A stretch of DNA of 64,000 nt from Pseudonocardia kujensis. GTDB lineage: Bacteria; Actinomycetota; Actinomycetes; Mycobacteriales; Pseudonocardiaceae. Location: NCBI RefSeq assembly GCF_021283305.1, contig NZ_JAJSOK010000001.1:277693-341692 (forward strand). Reading direction: 5' to 3'. The notes below the pieces were generated by a model. The model was not told the DNA's origin, made no database searches, and saw only the letters and a list, made by a program, of their open reading frames with translations. This document shows, one piece after another, positions 32,174-42,165 of this stretch. The position numbers and the translations under genes were made by a program. The first letter of the stretch is position 1. Every line of letters starts with the position of its first letter.

Positions 32174-34654
32174 ATGACCGCGACCGCCGACACCACCGCA
32201 CTCGAGTTCGGCAAGGCCCGCGTCCGCAAGGAGGACGCCCGCCTGATCACCGGCCGGACCCGCTACACCGACGCGATCACCCCGCCTGGGACCCTGCACG
32301 TCGCCGTCGTCCGCTCCCCGCTGGCGCACGCGCGGATCACGGGCATCGACACCGCCGAGGCCAAGCGCGCCCCGGGCGTGCACGGCGTCTACACCGTCTC
32401 GGACCTGGGTGCCGACGAGGTCGGCATGCCGTGCGCCTGGCCGATCACCCCCGACCAGAAGGCGCCGCAGCGCCCCGTCCTCGCCAAGGACACCGTCCAC
32501 TTCGCCGGTGAGGGCGTGGCGGTCGTCGTCGCGCGCAGCGCCGCCGAGGCCAAGGACGCCGCGGACCTCGTCGAGGTCGACTACGACCCGCTCGACCCGG
32601 TCCTCGACATGGAGGCCGCGCTCGCCGAGGGCGCCACCCTGGTGCACCCGGACCTGGGCACCAACGAGTCCGCCACCTGGGTCTTCGACTCCGGCGAGGC
32701 CGGCACCGGCGGCAGCGTCGCCGACGCGATCGCCGCCGCCGAGGCCGACCCGGACCAGGTCGTCGTCCGGCGCCGGTTCCGCCAGCAGCGCCTGGTCCCG
32801 GCGTTCATGGAGCCGCGCTCCTGCGTGGTCGACCCGACCGGCGAGCAGATCGTCATCTGGTCGGCGACCCAGGTCCCGCACATCCTCCGCACCATGACCA
32901 CGGTCACGCTCGGCATCCCCGAGTCGAAGCTGCGGGTCATCGCCCCCGACGTGGGCGGTGGCTTCGGCGGCAAGATCGGCGTGCTGCCCGAGGAGATGAT
33001 GACGGTCCTGCTGGCCCGGAAGCTGGGTCGGCCGGTCAAGTGGACCGAGACCCGCTCGGAGTGCATGCTCACCGCCCACCACGGGCGGGACCAGATCCAG
33101 GACCTCACGATCACCGCCAAGAAGGACGGCACGATCACGGGCCTGGACGTCAGGCTGCTCGCCGACATGGGCGCCTACCTGGGCCTGGTCGGCCCGGGCG
33201 TGCCGGTGCTGGGCGCGTTCATGTTCAACGCGATCTACAAGATCCCGGCCTACCGCTTCCAGACCACCAACGTCTTCACCACGAAGACGCTGACCGACGC
33301 CTACCGCGGCGCCGGCCGTCCGGAGGCCACGTTCGGCGTCGAGCGCATCATCGACGAGCTCGCCGTCGAGCTCGGCCGCGAGCCGCTGGAGCTGCGCGAG
33401 CAGAACTGGATCAAGCACGAGGAGTTCCCGTTCACCACGGTGTGCGGGCTGACCTACGACTCGGGCAACTACGAGCAGGCCACCGCCCGGGCCAAGGAGC
33501 TCTTCGACTACGACGCCCTGCGCCGCGAGCAGGCCGAGCGCCGCGAGCGCGGCGACAAGGTCCAGCTGGGCATCGGCATCTCGACCTTCACCGAGATGTG
33601 CGGGCTCGCCCCGTCGCGCGTGCTCGGCTCGCTGGCCTACGGTGCCGGCGGCTGGGAGGCCGCGAGCATCCGCATGCTGGCCACCGGCAAGGTCGAGGTC
33701 ATCACCGGCGCCTCCGCGCACGGGCAGGGCCACGAGACGGCCTTCAGCCAGATCGTCGCGGACAAGCTGGGCGTGCCGTTCGAGGACGTCGAGATCCTGC
33801 ACGGCGACACCGCGTCGTCGCCCAAGGGCCTCGACACCTACGGCTCGCGGTCGCTGGTCGTCGGCGGCATCGCCATCACGATGGCCGCGGACAAGGTCAT
33901 CGAGAAGGCCAAGAAGATCGCCGCGCACCTCCTCGAGGCCGACGAGGCCGACATCGAGTTCAGCGCCGGGCAGTTCACCGTCCGCGGCACGGACAAGGGC
34001 AAGGCCATCCAGGAGATCGCGTTCGCCGCGTTCATGGCGCACGACTACCCGGAGGGCATGGAGCCGTCACTGGACTCCGACGCCGTGTACGACCCGGAGA
34101 ACTTCTCCTTCCCGCACGGGACCCACCTCGCGGCCATGGAGGTCGACACCGAGACGGGCCGGGTGAACCTGCGCCACTACGTCTGCGTCGACGACATCGG
34201 CAACGTCGTCAACCCGCTGATCGCCGAGGGCCAGGTCCACGGCGGCCTCGCCCAGGGCATCGCGCAGGCGCTGTTCGAGGAGGCCAACTACGACGACCAG
34301 GGCACCCTGGTCAACGGCACCTTCGTCGACTACACGCTGCCGTCGGCGGCCGACCTGCCGAGCTTCACCACGGAGATCGTCAGCACCCCGGCCACGTCGA
34401 ACCCGCTCGGGGTGAAGGGCGTGGGCGAGGCGGGCACCATCGCCTCCACCCCGGCGATCGTCAACGGCGTGCTCGACGCGGTCCGTCACCTCGGGGTCGC
34501 CGACATCCAGATGCCGACGACCTCGCAGCGCGTGTGGCGCGCCATCCAGGAGGCGCAGGGGCGCTCCACCCAGGAGACGCCCATCGACACCCACTCGCCG
34601 GGCGCCGGCCTCGGTTCCATCGACCCCAACAACCCGCAGGGAGAGGTCCAGTGA
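32174..34654 (+). CDS. Second form II CO dehydrogenase-like Mo hydroxylase, large subunit
   Basis: The 826-residue molybdenum-binding subunit. The hammerhead domain starts [18 protein letters not shown]; the Mo part has [10 protein letters not shown] near residue 260, the active-site loop AYRGAGR near 375, [12 protein letters not shown] and [10 protein letters not shown] with the catalytic Glu near 760. The loop marks it as form II, so CO is unlikely to be the substrate. Compared with the 9.2 kb copy it has about 65 more residues, mostly in an N-terminal extension, an insertion near 170-190 and the C-terminal tail. It overlaps the FAD-subunit GTG by 4 bases. Confidence 0.9.
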   Translation: MTATADTTALEFGKARVRKEDARLITGRTRYTDAITPPGTLHVAVVRSPLAHARITGIDTAEAKRAPGVHGVYTVSDLGADEVGMPCAWPITPDQKAPQRPVLAKDTVHFAGEGVAVVVARSAAEAKDAADLVEVDYDPLDPVLDMEAALAEGATLVHPDLGTNESATWVFDSGEAGTGGSVADAIAAAEADPDQVVVRRRFRQQRLVPAFMEPRSCVVDPTGEQIVIWSATQVPHILRTMTTVTLGIPESKLRVIAPDVGGGFGGKIGVLPEEMMTVLLARKLGRPVKWTETRSECMLTAHHGRDQIQDLTITAKKDGTITGLDVRLLADMGAYLGLVGPGVPVLGAFMFNAIYKIPAYRFQTTNVFTTKTLTDAYRGAGRPEATFGVERIIDELAVELGREPLELREQNWIKHEEFPFTTVCGLTYDSGNYEQATARAKELFDYDALRREQAERRERGDKVQLGIGISTFTEMCGLAPSRVLGSLAYGAGGWEAASIRMLATGKVEVITGASAHGQGHETAFSQIVADKLGVPFEDVEILHGDTASSPKGLDTYGSRSLVVGGIAITMAADKVIEKAKKIAAHLLEADEADIEFSAGQFTVRGTDKGKAIQEIAFAAFMAHDYPEGMEPSLDSDAVYDPENFSFPHGTHLAAMEVDTETGRVNLRHYVCVDDIGNVVNPLIAEGQVHGGLAQGIAQALFEEANYDDQGTLVNGTFVDYTLPSAADLPSFTTEIVSTPATSNPLGVKGVGEAGTIASTPAIVNGVLDAVRHLGVADIQMPTTSQRVWRAIQEAQGRSTQETPIDTHSPGAGLGSIDPNNPQGEVQ

Positions 34655-35502
34655 TCCCCGCCAAGTTCGACTACGTCCGGCCGTCGTCGGTCGAGGAGGC
34701 CGTCAGCGCGCTCCAGCAGGGCGGGGACGACGCCAAGATCCTGGCCGGTGGGCAGAGCCTGCTGCCGGTCCTGCGGCTGCGGCTGGCCGCGCCGTCGGTC
34801 GTCATCGACCTGGGCGGCATCCCGGAGCTGCGGCAGATCAGCGAGGACGGGGACCGGATCGCCATCGGCGCCATGGCCCCGCACCACGACGTGCTGCGCG
34901 ACGACCTGGTCAAGCAGCACGTCTCGCTGCTGTCGCAGGCCACCGCGACGGTGGCGGACCCGCAGGTCCGGCACCGCGGCACCCTCGGCGGCGCGTTGGC
35001 GCACGCCGACCCGGCCGGTGACCTGGGCGCCGTCGCACTGGCGCTCGACGCCGAGTTCGTGATCGCCGGGTCCTCCGGGACCCGCACGGTCCCGGCGGCC
35101 GAGTTCTTCGTCGACTACTTCACCACCGCGATCGGCGAGGGCGAGATCCTCACCCAGGTGCGGTTCCCGAAGTACACCGGCTGGAGCACGCACTACGAGA
35201 AGTTCAACCGCACCGCCCAGGCCTGGTCGATGGTGGCCGTCGCCGCCGCGCTGCGGGTGGAGGGCGGCTCGATCGCCGAGGCCCGCATCGGGCTGACGAA
35301 CATGGGCACCACGCCGATCCGGGCCACCGGCGTCGAGCAGGCGCTCGTCGGCCAGCCCGCGACCGCGGACTCGGTGCGGGCCGCGGCCGAGCACGCGACG
35401 GAGGGCACTGCCGCTCCGAGTGACGCCGATGCCGCGGCCGACTACCGTGAGCACCTGGCCAAGGTGCTCACCGGCCGAGCGGTGCTGGCGGCCGCCGGCT
35501 GA
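34651..35502 (+). CDS. Second molybdenum hydroxylase, medium (FAD) subunit
   Basis: A 283-residue CoxM-type FAD subunit. The FAD motifs AGGQSLLPVLRLRLA (near residue 32) and [25 protein letters not shown] (near 105) are complete and nearly superimposable on the copy at 12 kb. GTG at 34651 overlaps the large-subunit stop. A long hairpin and a 152-base gap separate it from the coxG gene. Confidence 0.93.
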   Translation: MIPAKFDYVRPSSVEEAVSALQQGGDDAKILAGGQSLLPVLRLRLAAPSVVIDLGGIPELRQISEDGDRIAIGAMAPHHDVLRDDLVKQHVSLLSQATATVADPQVRHRGTLGGALAHADPAGDLGAVALALDAEFVIAGSSGTRTVPAAEFFVDYFTTAIGEGEILTQVRFPKYTGWSTHYEKFNRTAQAWSMVAVAAALRVEGGSIAEARIGLTNMGTTPIRATGVEQALVGQPATADSVRAAAEHATEGTAAPSDADAAADYREHLAKVLTGRAVLAAAG

Positions 35503-35552
35503 GCACGGCCCGCGGAGCGAGCAGTGTCTCCGTGGGCAAGAGCGAGACGGCT

Positions 35553-35584
35553 GGACGCCTGCCCGGGCACCCGGGCAGGCGTCC
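35553..35584 (+). terminator. Near-palindromic hairpin between the FAD subunit and coxG
   Basis: Fifteen complementary bases on each side (35553-35567 with 35570-35584; core GACGCCTGCCCGGG / CCCGGGCAGGCGTC) around only two bases. It is read on both strands and may attenuate coxG expression. Confidence 0.65.
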
Positions 35585-35654
35585 CGCCGTTTCTCCTACC
35601 AGGAGCCCACCCGCACCCGCCGGGCACGGCTCGCCGACGAGGAGACTGGAAGTC

Positions 35655-36365
35655 ATGCAGCTGGAGAACAAGTTCACGATCGCGGCGCCCATCGCGGACG
35701 CCTGGGCGGCCCTGAACAACCCGGAGACCGTCGCCCCCTGCTTCCCCGGCGCCACGCTCACCGAGTACACGGGCGACTCCTTCACCGGCACGGTCAAGGT
35801 GAAGCTGGGGCCGATCTCGCTGACGTACAAGGGCAAGGGCACCTACATCGAGCGGGACGACGCCAACCACAAGGTCGTCATCGACGCCACCGGGCGCGAC
35901 TCGCGCGGCAACGGCACCGCAGCCGCCAAGGTCACCGGCACCATGAAGGCCGACGGTCCGGACAAGACCGAGGTGACGATGGTCACCGACATGACCATCA
36001 CCGGCCGCCCGGCCCAGTTCGGCCGCGGCGTGATCTCGGACGTCGCCGACAAGATCATCGGGCAGTTCTCGTCCTGCCTCGCCGACAAGCTCACCGAGAA
36101 GCACGAGGCCCAGGCCGAGCCGGTCACCCCGGCGACCACCGCCGCCCCGGCCACCCCGACCGCCGGCGGGGTCGCCGCGGAGGTGCCGAAGCCGACCGAC
36201 ACCTCCGCCGCCAGCAAGCCGGCCCCGATGAAGAGCAGCGTCGACGCCATCGACCTGCTCGACACCGCGGGCGCCCCGATCGTGAAGCGCCTCGTCCCGG
36301 TCGCCGGCGGGCTCGGTGTGCTGCTCGCGATCTTCCTGATCATCCGCGCCCTGCGGAAGAGCTGA
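35655..36365 (+). CDS. coxG: CoxG-like SRPBCC protein with C-terminal membrane anchor
   Basis: A 236-residue protein with an SRPBCC domain (about 1-150; MQLENKFTIAAPIADAWAALNNPETVAPCFPG, then the VSDVADKIIGQFSSCLADKL helix), a Pro/Ala-rich linker and a transmembrane helix at about 213-231 (VPVAGGLGVLLAIFLIIRAL) with a basic end. CoxG proteins recruit the CO dehydrogenase family enzyme to the membrane and deliver electrons to quinone. It therefore most likely anchors the preceding molybdenum hydroxylase. ATG 35655 follows GAGGAGA. Confidence 0.9.
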   Translation: MQLENKFTIAAPIADAWAALNNPETVAPCFPGATLTEYTGDSFTGTVKVKLGPISLTYKGKGTYIERDDANHKVVIDATGRDSRGNGTAAAKVTGTMKADGPDKTEVTMVTDMTITGRPAQFGRGVISDVADKIIGQFSSCLADKLTEKHEAQAEPVTPATTAAPATPTAGGVAAEVPKPTDTSAASKPAPMKSSVDAIDLLDTAGAPIVKRLVPVAGGLGVLLAIFLIIRALRKS

Positions 36366-36383
36366 CCCGAACTCGGCGTCCCG

Positions 36384-36413
36384 GGGCCGGCGACCCGCAC
36401 GGGTCGCCGGCCC
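36384..36413 (+). terminator. Terminator hairpin after coxG
   Basis: Thirteen-base perfect arms GGGCCGGCGACCC (36384-36396) and GGGTCGCCGGCCC (36401-36413) with a GCAC tetraloop, 19 bases past the coxG stop. Confidence 0.8.
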
Positions 36414-36531
36414 TCGGCGTTCGTGCACTCGATCGCCGTCTCGAGCTCGGTGCCGTCGGAGATGCGGCCGCTGCCGCCCTCGCGAGGGACGGTGCGCCGC
36501 CGGCGTCCTGACGGCCGCCGGCGACGCCCGT

Positions 36532-36800
36532 CGAGAGGCCTGGCTGACCGGCGCGTTCCTGGTGGTCGTGGTGGAGGGGATCCTGCTGCTCGCGGGGCAC
36601 GACCGCAGCAGCATGCCCGCCTGGCCCACCGCCCTGGAGACCGTGCCGGGGTCGTGGCTGCCCCGGGTGCCGCTGTTCGTGGTCGTGCCGGCGACCGGCC
36701 GGGGTGGCACGCCCGGTCAGCGCGCGGTCCTGCTGCGGCCCGCGGCCCCCGACGGCGGGGTGCCCGGCCGGGGGCGGCGGGTCGCCCGGAGCGTCCTCGG
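36532..36800 (+). pseudogene. Possible remnant of an RDD-family membrane protein
   Basis: The 598-base gap between coxG and the P1 peptidase has no intact gene. In one forward frame it reads a hydrophobic segment (WLTGAFLVVVVEGILLLAG), a second (PRVPLFVVVPA), then GGTPGQRAVLLRPAAPDGGVPG, which resembles the TPGK-R signature of RDD membrane proteins. No good start is seen and the frame then becomes an Arg-rich shadow, so I treat it as a decayed or partial gene with low confidence. Confidence 0.3.
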
Positions 36801-36963
36801 CGTCGGCGGCGGCCTTCGAGTCGGTCGCCGACGACACCGAGGTGAAGGTGCTCCTGCGCTGCGAGGGTGGCCGCCCGCTCGGCGCCGTCCGCGTGGGGCA
36901 CGACGACCGAGCACGACCGAGCACGACGGCTGAGCCCGACGACTGGGTGCGAGGATCGGGGTC

Positions 36964-38004
36964 ATGCACGCCGGGCCGCACAACGCGATCACCGACATCC
37001 CCGGGCTCCGGGTGGGACATGCGGCGCTGACCGGGGAGGACGCGCTGAGCGGCACCACCGTCGTGCTCTGTCCGCCCGGCGGTGCGACCGCCGGGGCGGA
37101 CGTCCGCGGCGCGGCGCCCGGCACGCGCGAGACGGACCTGCTCGCCCCCGGCAACTCCGTGCAGCGGGTGCACGCGGTCGTCCTGTCGGGCGGGAGCGCG
37201 TACGGCCTCGCCGCGGCCCAGGGGGTGATGGACCGGCTCGAGGCGGCGGGGGAGGGCTTCCCCGTGCCCGGCGGCGTCGTGCCGATCGTGCCGGCCGCGG
37301 TCCTGTTCGACCTCGGTCGCGGCGGTCGGTTCGCCGCGCGCCCGACCGCGGAGACCGGCGCCGCCGCCTACGACGCGGCCGCGTCGGGCCCCGTCCTGCA
37401 GGGGGTGGTCGGCGCGGGCACCGGCGCGACGGCGGGGGGTCTGAAGGGCGGGATCGGCACCGCCAGTGCGGTCCTCGACGACGGCACCACGGTCGCCGCG
37501 CTCGTCGCGGTCAACGCCGCGGGCTCGCCCGTGCACGGCCGCACCGGCACGCTGCTGGGGGCCCGGCACGGGCTGCCCGGCGAGTTCCCCGAGGCCGACG
37601 TCGCGCCGGAGGTCGTCGAGGAGCTGGCGGCGGTGTTCCGCGGGCGGCGCACCCTCGCCGCCGGGACGGCGACGTCGCTCGCGGTGGTCGCCACCGACGC
37701 GACGCTGGACAAGGCGGGGTGCGGGCGGCTCGCGACGGTCGCGCACGACGGCTACGCCCGCTCCCTCGACCCCGTGCACACCGCGATGGACGGCGACGCG
37801 ATCTTCGCCCTGGCCACGGGGGACCGCCCGGCGCCGGGGCCGGAGGGCCTCTTCGCGCTGCACGCGGCGGCGGCCGACGTGGTCACCCGCGCCGTGGTGC
37901 ACGCGGTGCTCGCCGCCACCCCGGTCACCACGACGGGGGGCTCGTGGCCCTCGTACCGCAGCGTCACGGGGGCCGCGGAGCCCGCGAACCGGGAACGTGG
38001 CTGA
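36964..38004 (+). CDS. P1 family (DmpA/NylC-like) peptidase
   Basis: A 346-residue Ntn-hydrolase-like protein: AITDIPGLRVGHAAL at the start, LSGGSAYGLAAAQGVMDRLEA near 75, VGAGTGATAGGLKGGIGTAS near 145 and ATSLAVVATDATLDKAG near 237. In family members self-cleavage occurs before the Thr/Ser nucleophile, usually after Asn; here the equivalent pair reads Ala-Thr rather than Asn-Thr, so processing may differ. Substrates of the family are small amides or N-terminal residues of peptides. ATG 36964 is the clear start. Confidence 0.82.
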   Translation: MHAGPHNAITDIPGLRVGHAALTGEDALSGTTVVLCPPGGATAGADVRGAAPGTRETDLLAPGNSVQRVHAVVLSGGSAYGLAAAQGVMDRLEAAGEGFPVPGGVVPIVPAAVLFDLGRGGRFAARPTAETGAAAYDAAASGPVLQGVVGAGTGATAGGLKGGIGTASAVLDDGTTVAALVAVNAAGSPVHGRTGTLLGARHGLPGEFPEADVAPEVVEELAAVFRGRRTLAAGTATSLAVVATDATLDKAGCGRLATVAHDGYARSLDPVHTAMDGDAIFALATGDRPAPGPEGLFALHAAAADVVTRAVVHAVLAATPVTTTGGSWPSYRSVTGAAEPANRERG

Positions 38005-38171
38005 CCGGACACCGACGGCCGTCGACCAGCGGTTCCGTCGCCGGCGCAGCGGGCCGGCGGAAAGATCACGGTCGAGAACGGGGAGGGAACGCCGCCGAGC
38101 GGTTACGATTAGCAATAACAACCAATCGGCTCCGGGGGCGGACGTGTGCCCGCGGGCGGGAAGGAGCGCGG

Positions 38172-40787
38172 GTGGTGGCGCGAGGCGGACGGCGCGCGGA
38201 CCGGTGGGACCGGCTGGCGGCCTCCGACCCCGGACTGAACCGGCTCACCTCCGCGGCCCGCGCGGCCTTCGGCGTCGGCGCGGCCCTCGGCATCGAGTAC
38301 CTCGTCGCCTCGGCCCTCGGCATCCCCGCCATGGTCCCGATGATGATCGGGGCCGTCCTCACCATGATGGCGTCGTTCGGCGTCGCCGACCCCACGCCCG
38401 GCGGCCGTGCGGTCACGCTGCTCTGCCTGCCGTTGTTCCTCTTCGCGGGGATGGGGGTCGCGCTCGCGGTGGACCACTGGCGGGTGCTGTCGCTGGTCGT
38501 GTTCGTCGTGGTCATGTTCGCCGCCGTGGCGGTCCGCCGCTTCGGCCCGCGGTGGTTCAACGGCGGCATGGTCGCCTTCATGGGCTACTTCTTCGCCCTG
38601 TTCCTGCTGCTGAAGCCGCAGCAGCTCCCGGTGATCGCGCTGGCCGTCGCGGTCGCCACCGCCTGGTCGTTGCTGCTGTCGCTGGTCGTGTGGCCGGTGC
38701 GCAACGGCGTGGTGCTCGCCCGTATGGTCCGCGGGTTCGACGGGCGGGTGCGCGGGGTGGCCGACGCCGCGGCGGCCCTGCTCGCCGATCCCGACGCCGG
38801 CCGCTCCGGCGACCTGGTCGCGCGCCTGGAGAGCAAGCTGGTGCAGGTCAACGAGGCCGCACTGATCATCGACGGGCAGCTGGGCACGCCGGGCGCGGTC
38901 GTCGACGACGGGACCGCGCGGGCCGTCCGGCACGCCCTGATCGACGACGAGCTCGCCGCCCGCGCCCTCGCCGACTCCGTGCGGCTGCTCGCGGCCTGCG
39001 GACCGTGGCTGCCCTCCGAGGTGCGCACGGGGGTGGTGGCGGTGCTGGACGGGCTGCGCACCGGGTCGTGGGCCGAGCTGGAGGGCCGGGTGCGTGCGCT
39101 CGACGCCGTGGCCGCCGGCGCCGACCGTCCGCTCCCGGTCGCGGTGCCCCGCCCCTCCGGATCCGACGGACCCGCGCCGCCCACAGTGGCCCAGGTCGTC
39201 CGCCGGTTCGCCGCCGCGGCCCAGGGGCTGGTCGAGGGACACCGGCACCGCCACGCAGCACGTCCGGCCCGCGAGGCGAGCCACGCCGACTACGCCGACG
39301 ACGCCGAGTCCGGGTTCGTGCCCGCCGTGCAGCTCTTCGCGGGCACCATGCCGGGATCCGCGGGCACGATCGCCGAGATGCTGCAGGAGCGCACGGGTGC
39401 CTGGTGGAGCCGGCTCTCCCTGACCACCCGGCAGGCCGTGCAGGTGGCCCTCGCGACCGGCCTGGCGATCGCGGCCGGGGACGCGATCTCCGGCCAGCGC
39501 TACTACTGGGCGGTCCTCGCCGCGTTCATCGCGTTCACCGGGACCGCGACGGCGGGGCAGACCATCTTCAAGGCCGTCAACCGCGTGCTCGGCACGATGC
39601 TCGGCCTGCTCGCCGCGATCCCGCTGGTCGCGGTGACCGGGCACAGCCCGGCGGTGGCGCTGCCGATCGTCCTGGTGTCGATCTTCGGCGCGTTCTACCT
39701 GATGCGGGTCTCCTACGCGCTGATGACCTTCTTCATCACGCTGCTGCTCGGCGAGCTCTACGCCATGCTCGGCACGTTCACGCCGGAGCTGATGCTGCTC
39801 CGGCTCGCGGAGACCGCGGTCGGGGGCGCCATCGGCGTGGCGGTGGCCGCCTTCGTGCTGCCGCTGCCCACGGCGGTGGTCGCGACGGCGGCCCGGCGGG
39901 CGCTGCTCGGCCAGCTCCGCACCCTGCTCGAGGACCTCGTGCGGGTCCTGCGCGACCCCGCGGCCGTCGGCACGGCCGCCGACGACCTGGCCGGGGCCTC
40001 CCGCGCCCTGGACGCCCGGCTGCACCAGCTCCTGCTCCTCGACGCCACCCTGCTGCGGCCCGCGCCCTTCCTGCGCAACGGCGAACGCGGCCGGCGCCTC
40101 ATGCTCTACACCTCGCTCGCGCACCACGCCCGGCGCCTGGCGCGGCTGGCGGGGACGGGCGGCGGGCCGGTGGACGGGGAGGTCCGGCGCGTGTTGACCC
40201 ACGTCGTCGAGCGGACGGTCGACCTGGTCGACGCGCTCCGGGCGGACGGGCCGGTGGTCGACCCCGACCGCTCCGCGGCCACCGTCGAGCTGCTCTCCGC
40301 CGTCGACGTGGCCGACCCCGGGGTCCGGGGCGTGGTGCACGAGCTGGGCCACCTGCACGACGCGCTGGTCTCGCTCGGCGACGCCGCCGCGCCCGCCCGG
40401 CGGACCTCCGGCGGCCCGGTCCCCGCCCTGTACGGCCGGGTCCGTGGCGGCGCCGAGCCCGTGCAGGCGGTGCTCACGCTGACCGACGTGCGGGGCGCGC
40501 AGCAGGACCGCACGCGGACCGCCCCGGACGGCAGCTATCGGCTGCAGGCCGCGGAACCCGGGATGCACCTGCTCATCTGCACGCCGCTGGGGACGGACGC
40601 CGCCCCGGTGGCCGAGTGGGTGCGGCTGCGCGAGCGCGCCTCGGTCCGCGACCTGCAGATCCCGGAGGGTGCGGCCCCGACGGCGGCGCCCGCCCGACGC
40701 ACGCCGGTGCGCCTGCCGGCGCCGGCGTGCCGCCGGACGGCGAGCCCGGCCGGGGCCGCCGAGCTCAGCCCCGGGTCGCCGCGGTGA
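38172..40787 (+). CDS. FUSC/aromatic acid exporter-like membrane protein with C-terminal beta-sandwich domain
   Basis: An 871-residue membrane protein. The N-terminal hydrophobic block (about 25-185, six helices), a long soluble helical region (185-415), a second hydrophobic block (about 425-570, starting VQVALATGLAIAAGDAISGQRYYWAVL) and another soluble part follow the FUSC/YccS pattern of proton-driven exporters of aromatic acids. Residues about 755-830 (PALYGRVRGGAEPVQAVLTL, then DGSYRL and GMHLLI) resemble a carboxypeptidase regulatory-like beta-sandwich, an unusual appendage. GTG 38172 has GAAGGAG 6 bases upstream. Its 3' end overlaps the convergent channel gene by 23 bases. Confidence 0.78.
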   Translation: MVARGGRRADRWDRLAASDPGLNRLTSAARAAFGVGAALGIEYLVASALGIPAMVPMMIGAVLTMMASFGVADPTPGGRAVTLLCLPLFLFAGMGVALAVDHWRVLSLVVFVVVMFAAVAVRRFGPRWFNGGMVAFMGYFFALFLLLKPQQLPVIALAVAVATAWSLLLSLVVWPVRNGVVLARMVRGFDGRVRGVADAAAALLADPDAGRSGDLVARLESKLVQVNEAALIIDGQLGTPGAVVDDGTARAVRHALIDDELAARALADSVRLLAACGPWLPSEVRTGVVAVLDGLRTGSWAELEGRVRALDAVAAGADRPLPVAVPRPSGSDGPAPPTVAQVVRRFAAAAQGLVEGHRHRHAARPAREASHADYADDAESGFVPAVQLFAGTMPGSAGTIAEMLQERTGAWWSRLSLTTRQAVQVALATGLAIAAGDAISGQRYYWAVLAAFIAFTGTATAGQTIFKAVNRVLGTMLGLLAAIPLVAVTGHSPAVALPIVLVSIFGAFYLMRVSYALMTFFITLLLGELYAMLGTFTPELMLLRLAETAVGGAIGVAVAAFVLPLPTAVVATAARRALLGQLRTLLEDLVRVLRDPAAVGTAADDLAGASRALDARLHQLLLLDATLLRPAPFLRNGERGRRLMLYTSLAHHARRLARLAGTGGGPVDGEVRRVLTHVVERTVDLVDALRADGPVVDPDRSAATVELLSAVDVADPGVRGVVHELGHLHDALVSLGDAAAPARRTSGGPVPALYGRVRGGAEPVQAVLTLTDVRGAQQDRTRTAPDGSYRLQAAEPGMHLLICTPLGTDAAPVAEWVRLRERASVRDLQIPEGAAPTAAPARRTPVRLPAPACRRTASPAGAAELSPGSPR

Positions 40788-41634
40788 GCGCCGGCTCGGC
40801 GTTGGCCGGGTGGGCCGGCTCGGCGCCGGAGGCCGCCGGGGTCCGCCCCACCAGCCCGTAGGCCGCCCCGACCAGCAGGCCGCCGCCGACCAGGTTCCCC
40901 AGCCCGACGACGAGCATGTTCTCGGCGAAGGTGCCGAGCGTCGCGCCGGGGGCGCCGGCCATCTCGCCCAGCGAGAAGATCGTCATGTTGGCGACGACGT
41001 GGTCGAACCCGCTGGTGATGAAGGCGAGCAGCGCCCAGAACAGCACCACGAGCTTCGCGCCGTCGGACCGGGTGCGCCCGGCCATCCAGACGCCGAGGCA
41101 GACGAGGAAGTTGCAGAGCACGCCGCGGAAGAACATCGTCGTGACGTTCTCGCCGGCCTTGGCCTTGACCAGCGCGGCGAGCATCGTGGCCCCGGGCGCG
41201 GGCGCGCCGGGGGAGGCCGCGACGTCGAGCACCCCCGAGGTGTGCACGAGCCAGGCGAAGACGATCGACCCGACGAGGTTGGCGACGAACGAGAAGAGGA
41301 TCACGGCGCCGGCCGCGCCGGGGCCCGTGCCGCGCACGCGGTCGAAGAGCCCCAGGACCATCGTCATCATGTTGCCGGTGCACAGCTCGGCCCCGGCGAA
41401 GACGACCAGCGTCAGGGCGATGCCGAACACCAGCCCCTGCGCCAGCTTGGTGAAGGGGCTCTGGGCGGCGTTGAGCGGGCCCGTGGCCATGACCATCAGG
41501 ACGACGGCGACGCCGACGTAGGCACCGGCGAGCGCGCCGCTGACGAGGTAGCGGGCGGGGTTGCGGGTGGACTCGGCCTTGCTGCGGGCCGTCGTCGCCT
41601 GCTCCGCGACGGCCTGGGTGACGGGAATCGGCAT
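40765..41634 (-). CDS. Formate/nitrite transporter (FNT) family channel
   Basis: A 289-residue pentameric-channel family protein with six hydrophobic helices. Family signatures include NPARYLVSGALAGAYVGV, AGAELCTGNMMTMVLGL (the P-loop region) and FRGVLCNFLVCLGVWMAGR, then SGFDHVVANM with the central gating His. The substrate could be formate, nitrite or hydrosulfide. ATG 41634 (MPIPVTQAVAEQ) is favoured over an upstream frame. Its tail overlaps the convergent FUSC gene. Confidence 0.9.
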   Translation of the reverse strand: MPIPVTQAVAEQATTARSKAESTRNPARYLVSGALAGAYVGVAVVLMVMATGPLNAAQSPFTKLAQGLVFGIALTLVVFAGAELCTGNMMTMVLGLFDRVRGTGPGAAGAVILFSFVANLVGSIVFAWLVHTSGVLDVAASPGAPAPGATMLAALVKAKAGENVTTMFFRGVLCNFLVCLGVWMAGRTRSDGAKLVVLFWALLAFITSGFDHVVANMTIFSLGEMAGAPGATLGTFAENMLVVGLGNLVGGGLLVGAAYGLVGRTPAASGAEPAHPANAEPALTAATRG

Positions 41635-41878
41635 GGGTGCAGGGCACCAGCCGGCCGGTTCGGGTCCGTGAGGCGTCCGTGAACCCGCTGTCAACGACCA
41701 CGCACGGGCCGCGACGGGCCGCTGAGAAGTCGGGCGCGGAGAGTCGGCGCGGGAGGAGTCGGGCGGAAGCGGTCACCACGCATTCCGGACAGGGAAACCG
41801 GAACCGTGCGGACGGCGGCTATGACGCGCACCACGATCCGCCACGACCGGGTGACGCCCGGCCTGGGGCCTGCGGAGC

Positions 41879-42160
41879 TCAGCCCCCGGCGAAGGGCGGC
41901 AGCACGTCGACGACGGCGGCCTCGGGCAGCACCCGCTGCGGGTCGCGCACGGCGACCTCGTCGACGAGGTAGGAGCAGCGCGCGAGCACCCGCGCGAACT
42001 CGGGCCCGTGCCGCTCGGCCAGGTGCTCGGCGAGCGCCGCGACCGTCGCCCCGGCCGGCACCTCGACGGCCTCGGTGTCCCGGCCGGCGGCCGCCTTCGC
42101 GGCCGCGAAGTACCGGACCGTCACGGTCCGCAGGGCGGTGGTGGTGGTCACCGGACTCAT
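41879..42160 (-). CDS. moaD: MoaD/ThiS-family sulfur carrier
   Basis: A 93-residue ubiquitin-fold sulfur carrier ending in PPFAGG: the C-terminal Gly-Gly is the thiocarboxylation site. With MoaE it donates sulfur to precursor Z in molybdopterin synthesis. The core reads VRYFAAAKAAAGRDTEAVEVPAGATVAAL. It starts 5 bases after the moaA stop (ATG 42160) and is its operon partner. No moaE or moaC is in the window. Confidence 0.92.
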   Translation of the reverse strand: MSPVTTTTALRTVTVRYFAAAKAAAGRDTEAVEVPAGATVAALAEHLAERHGPEFARVLARCSYLVDEVAVRDPQRVLPEAAVVDVLPPFAGG

Positions 42161-42165
42161 CCTCC

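Noticed and set aside
29873..34042. 1389-residue minus-strand frame opposite mftF and the Mo-hydroxylase genes
   Set aside because: It is a shadow of highly conserved genes on the plus strand, with no domain-like sequence of its own.
36423..36845. Small forward frame beginning MHSIAVSSSVPSEM in the coxG-P1 peptidase gap
   Set aside because: It soon becomes Arg/Gly low-complexity, has no ribosome site, and overlaps the better RDD-like frame.
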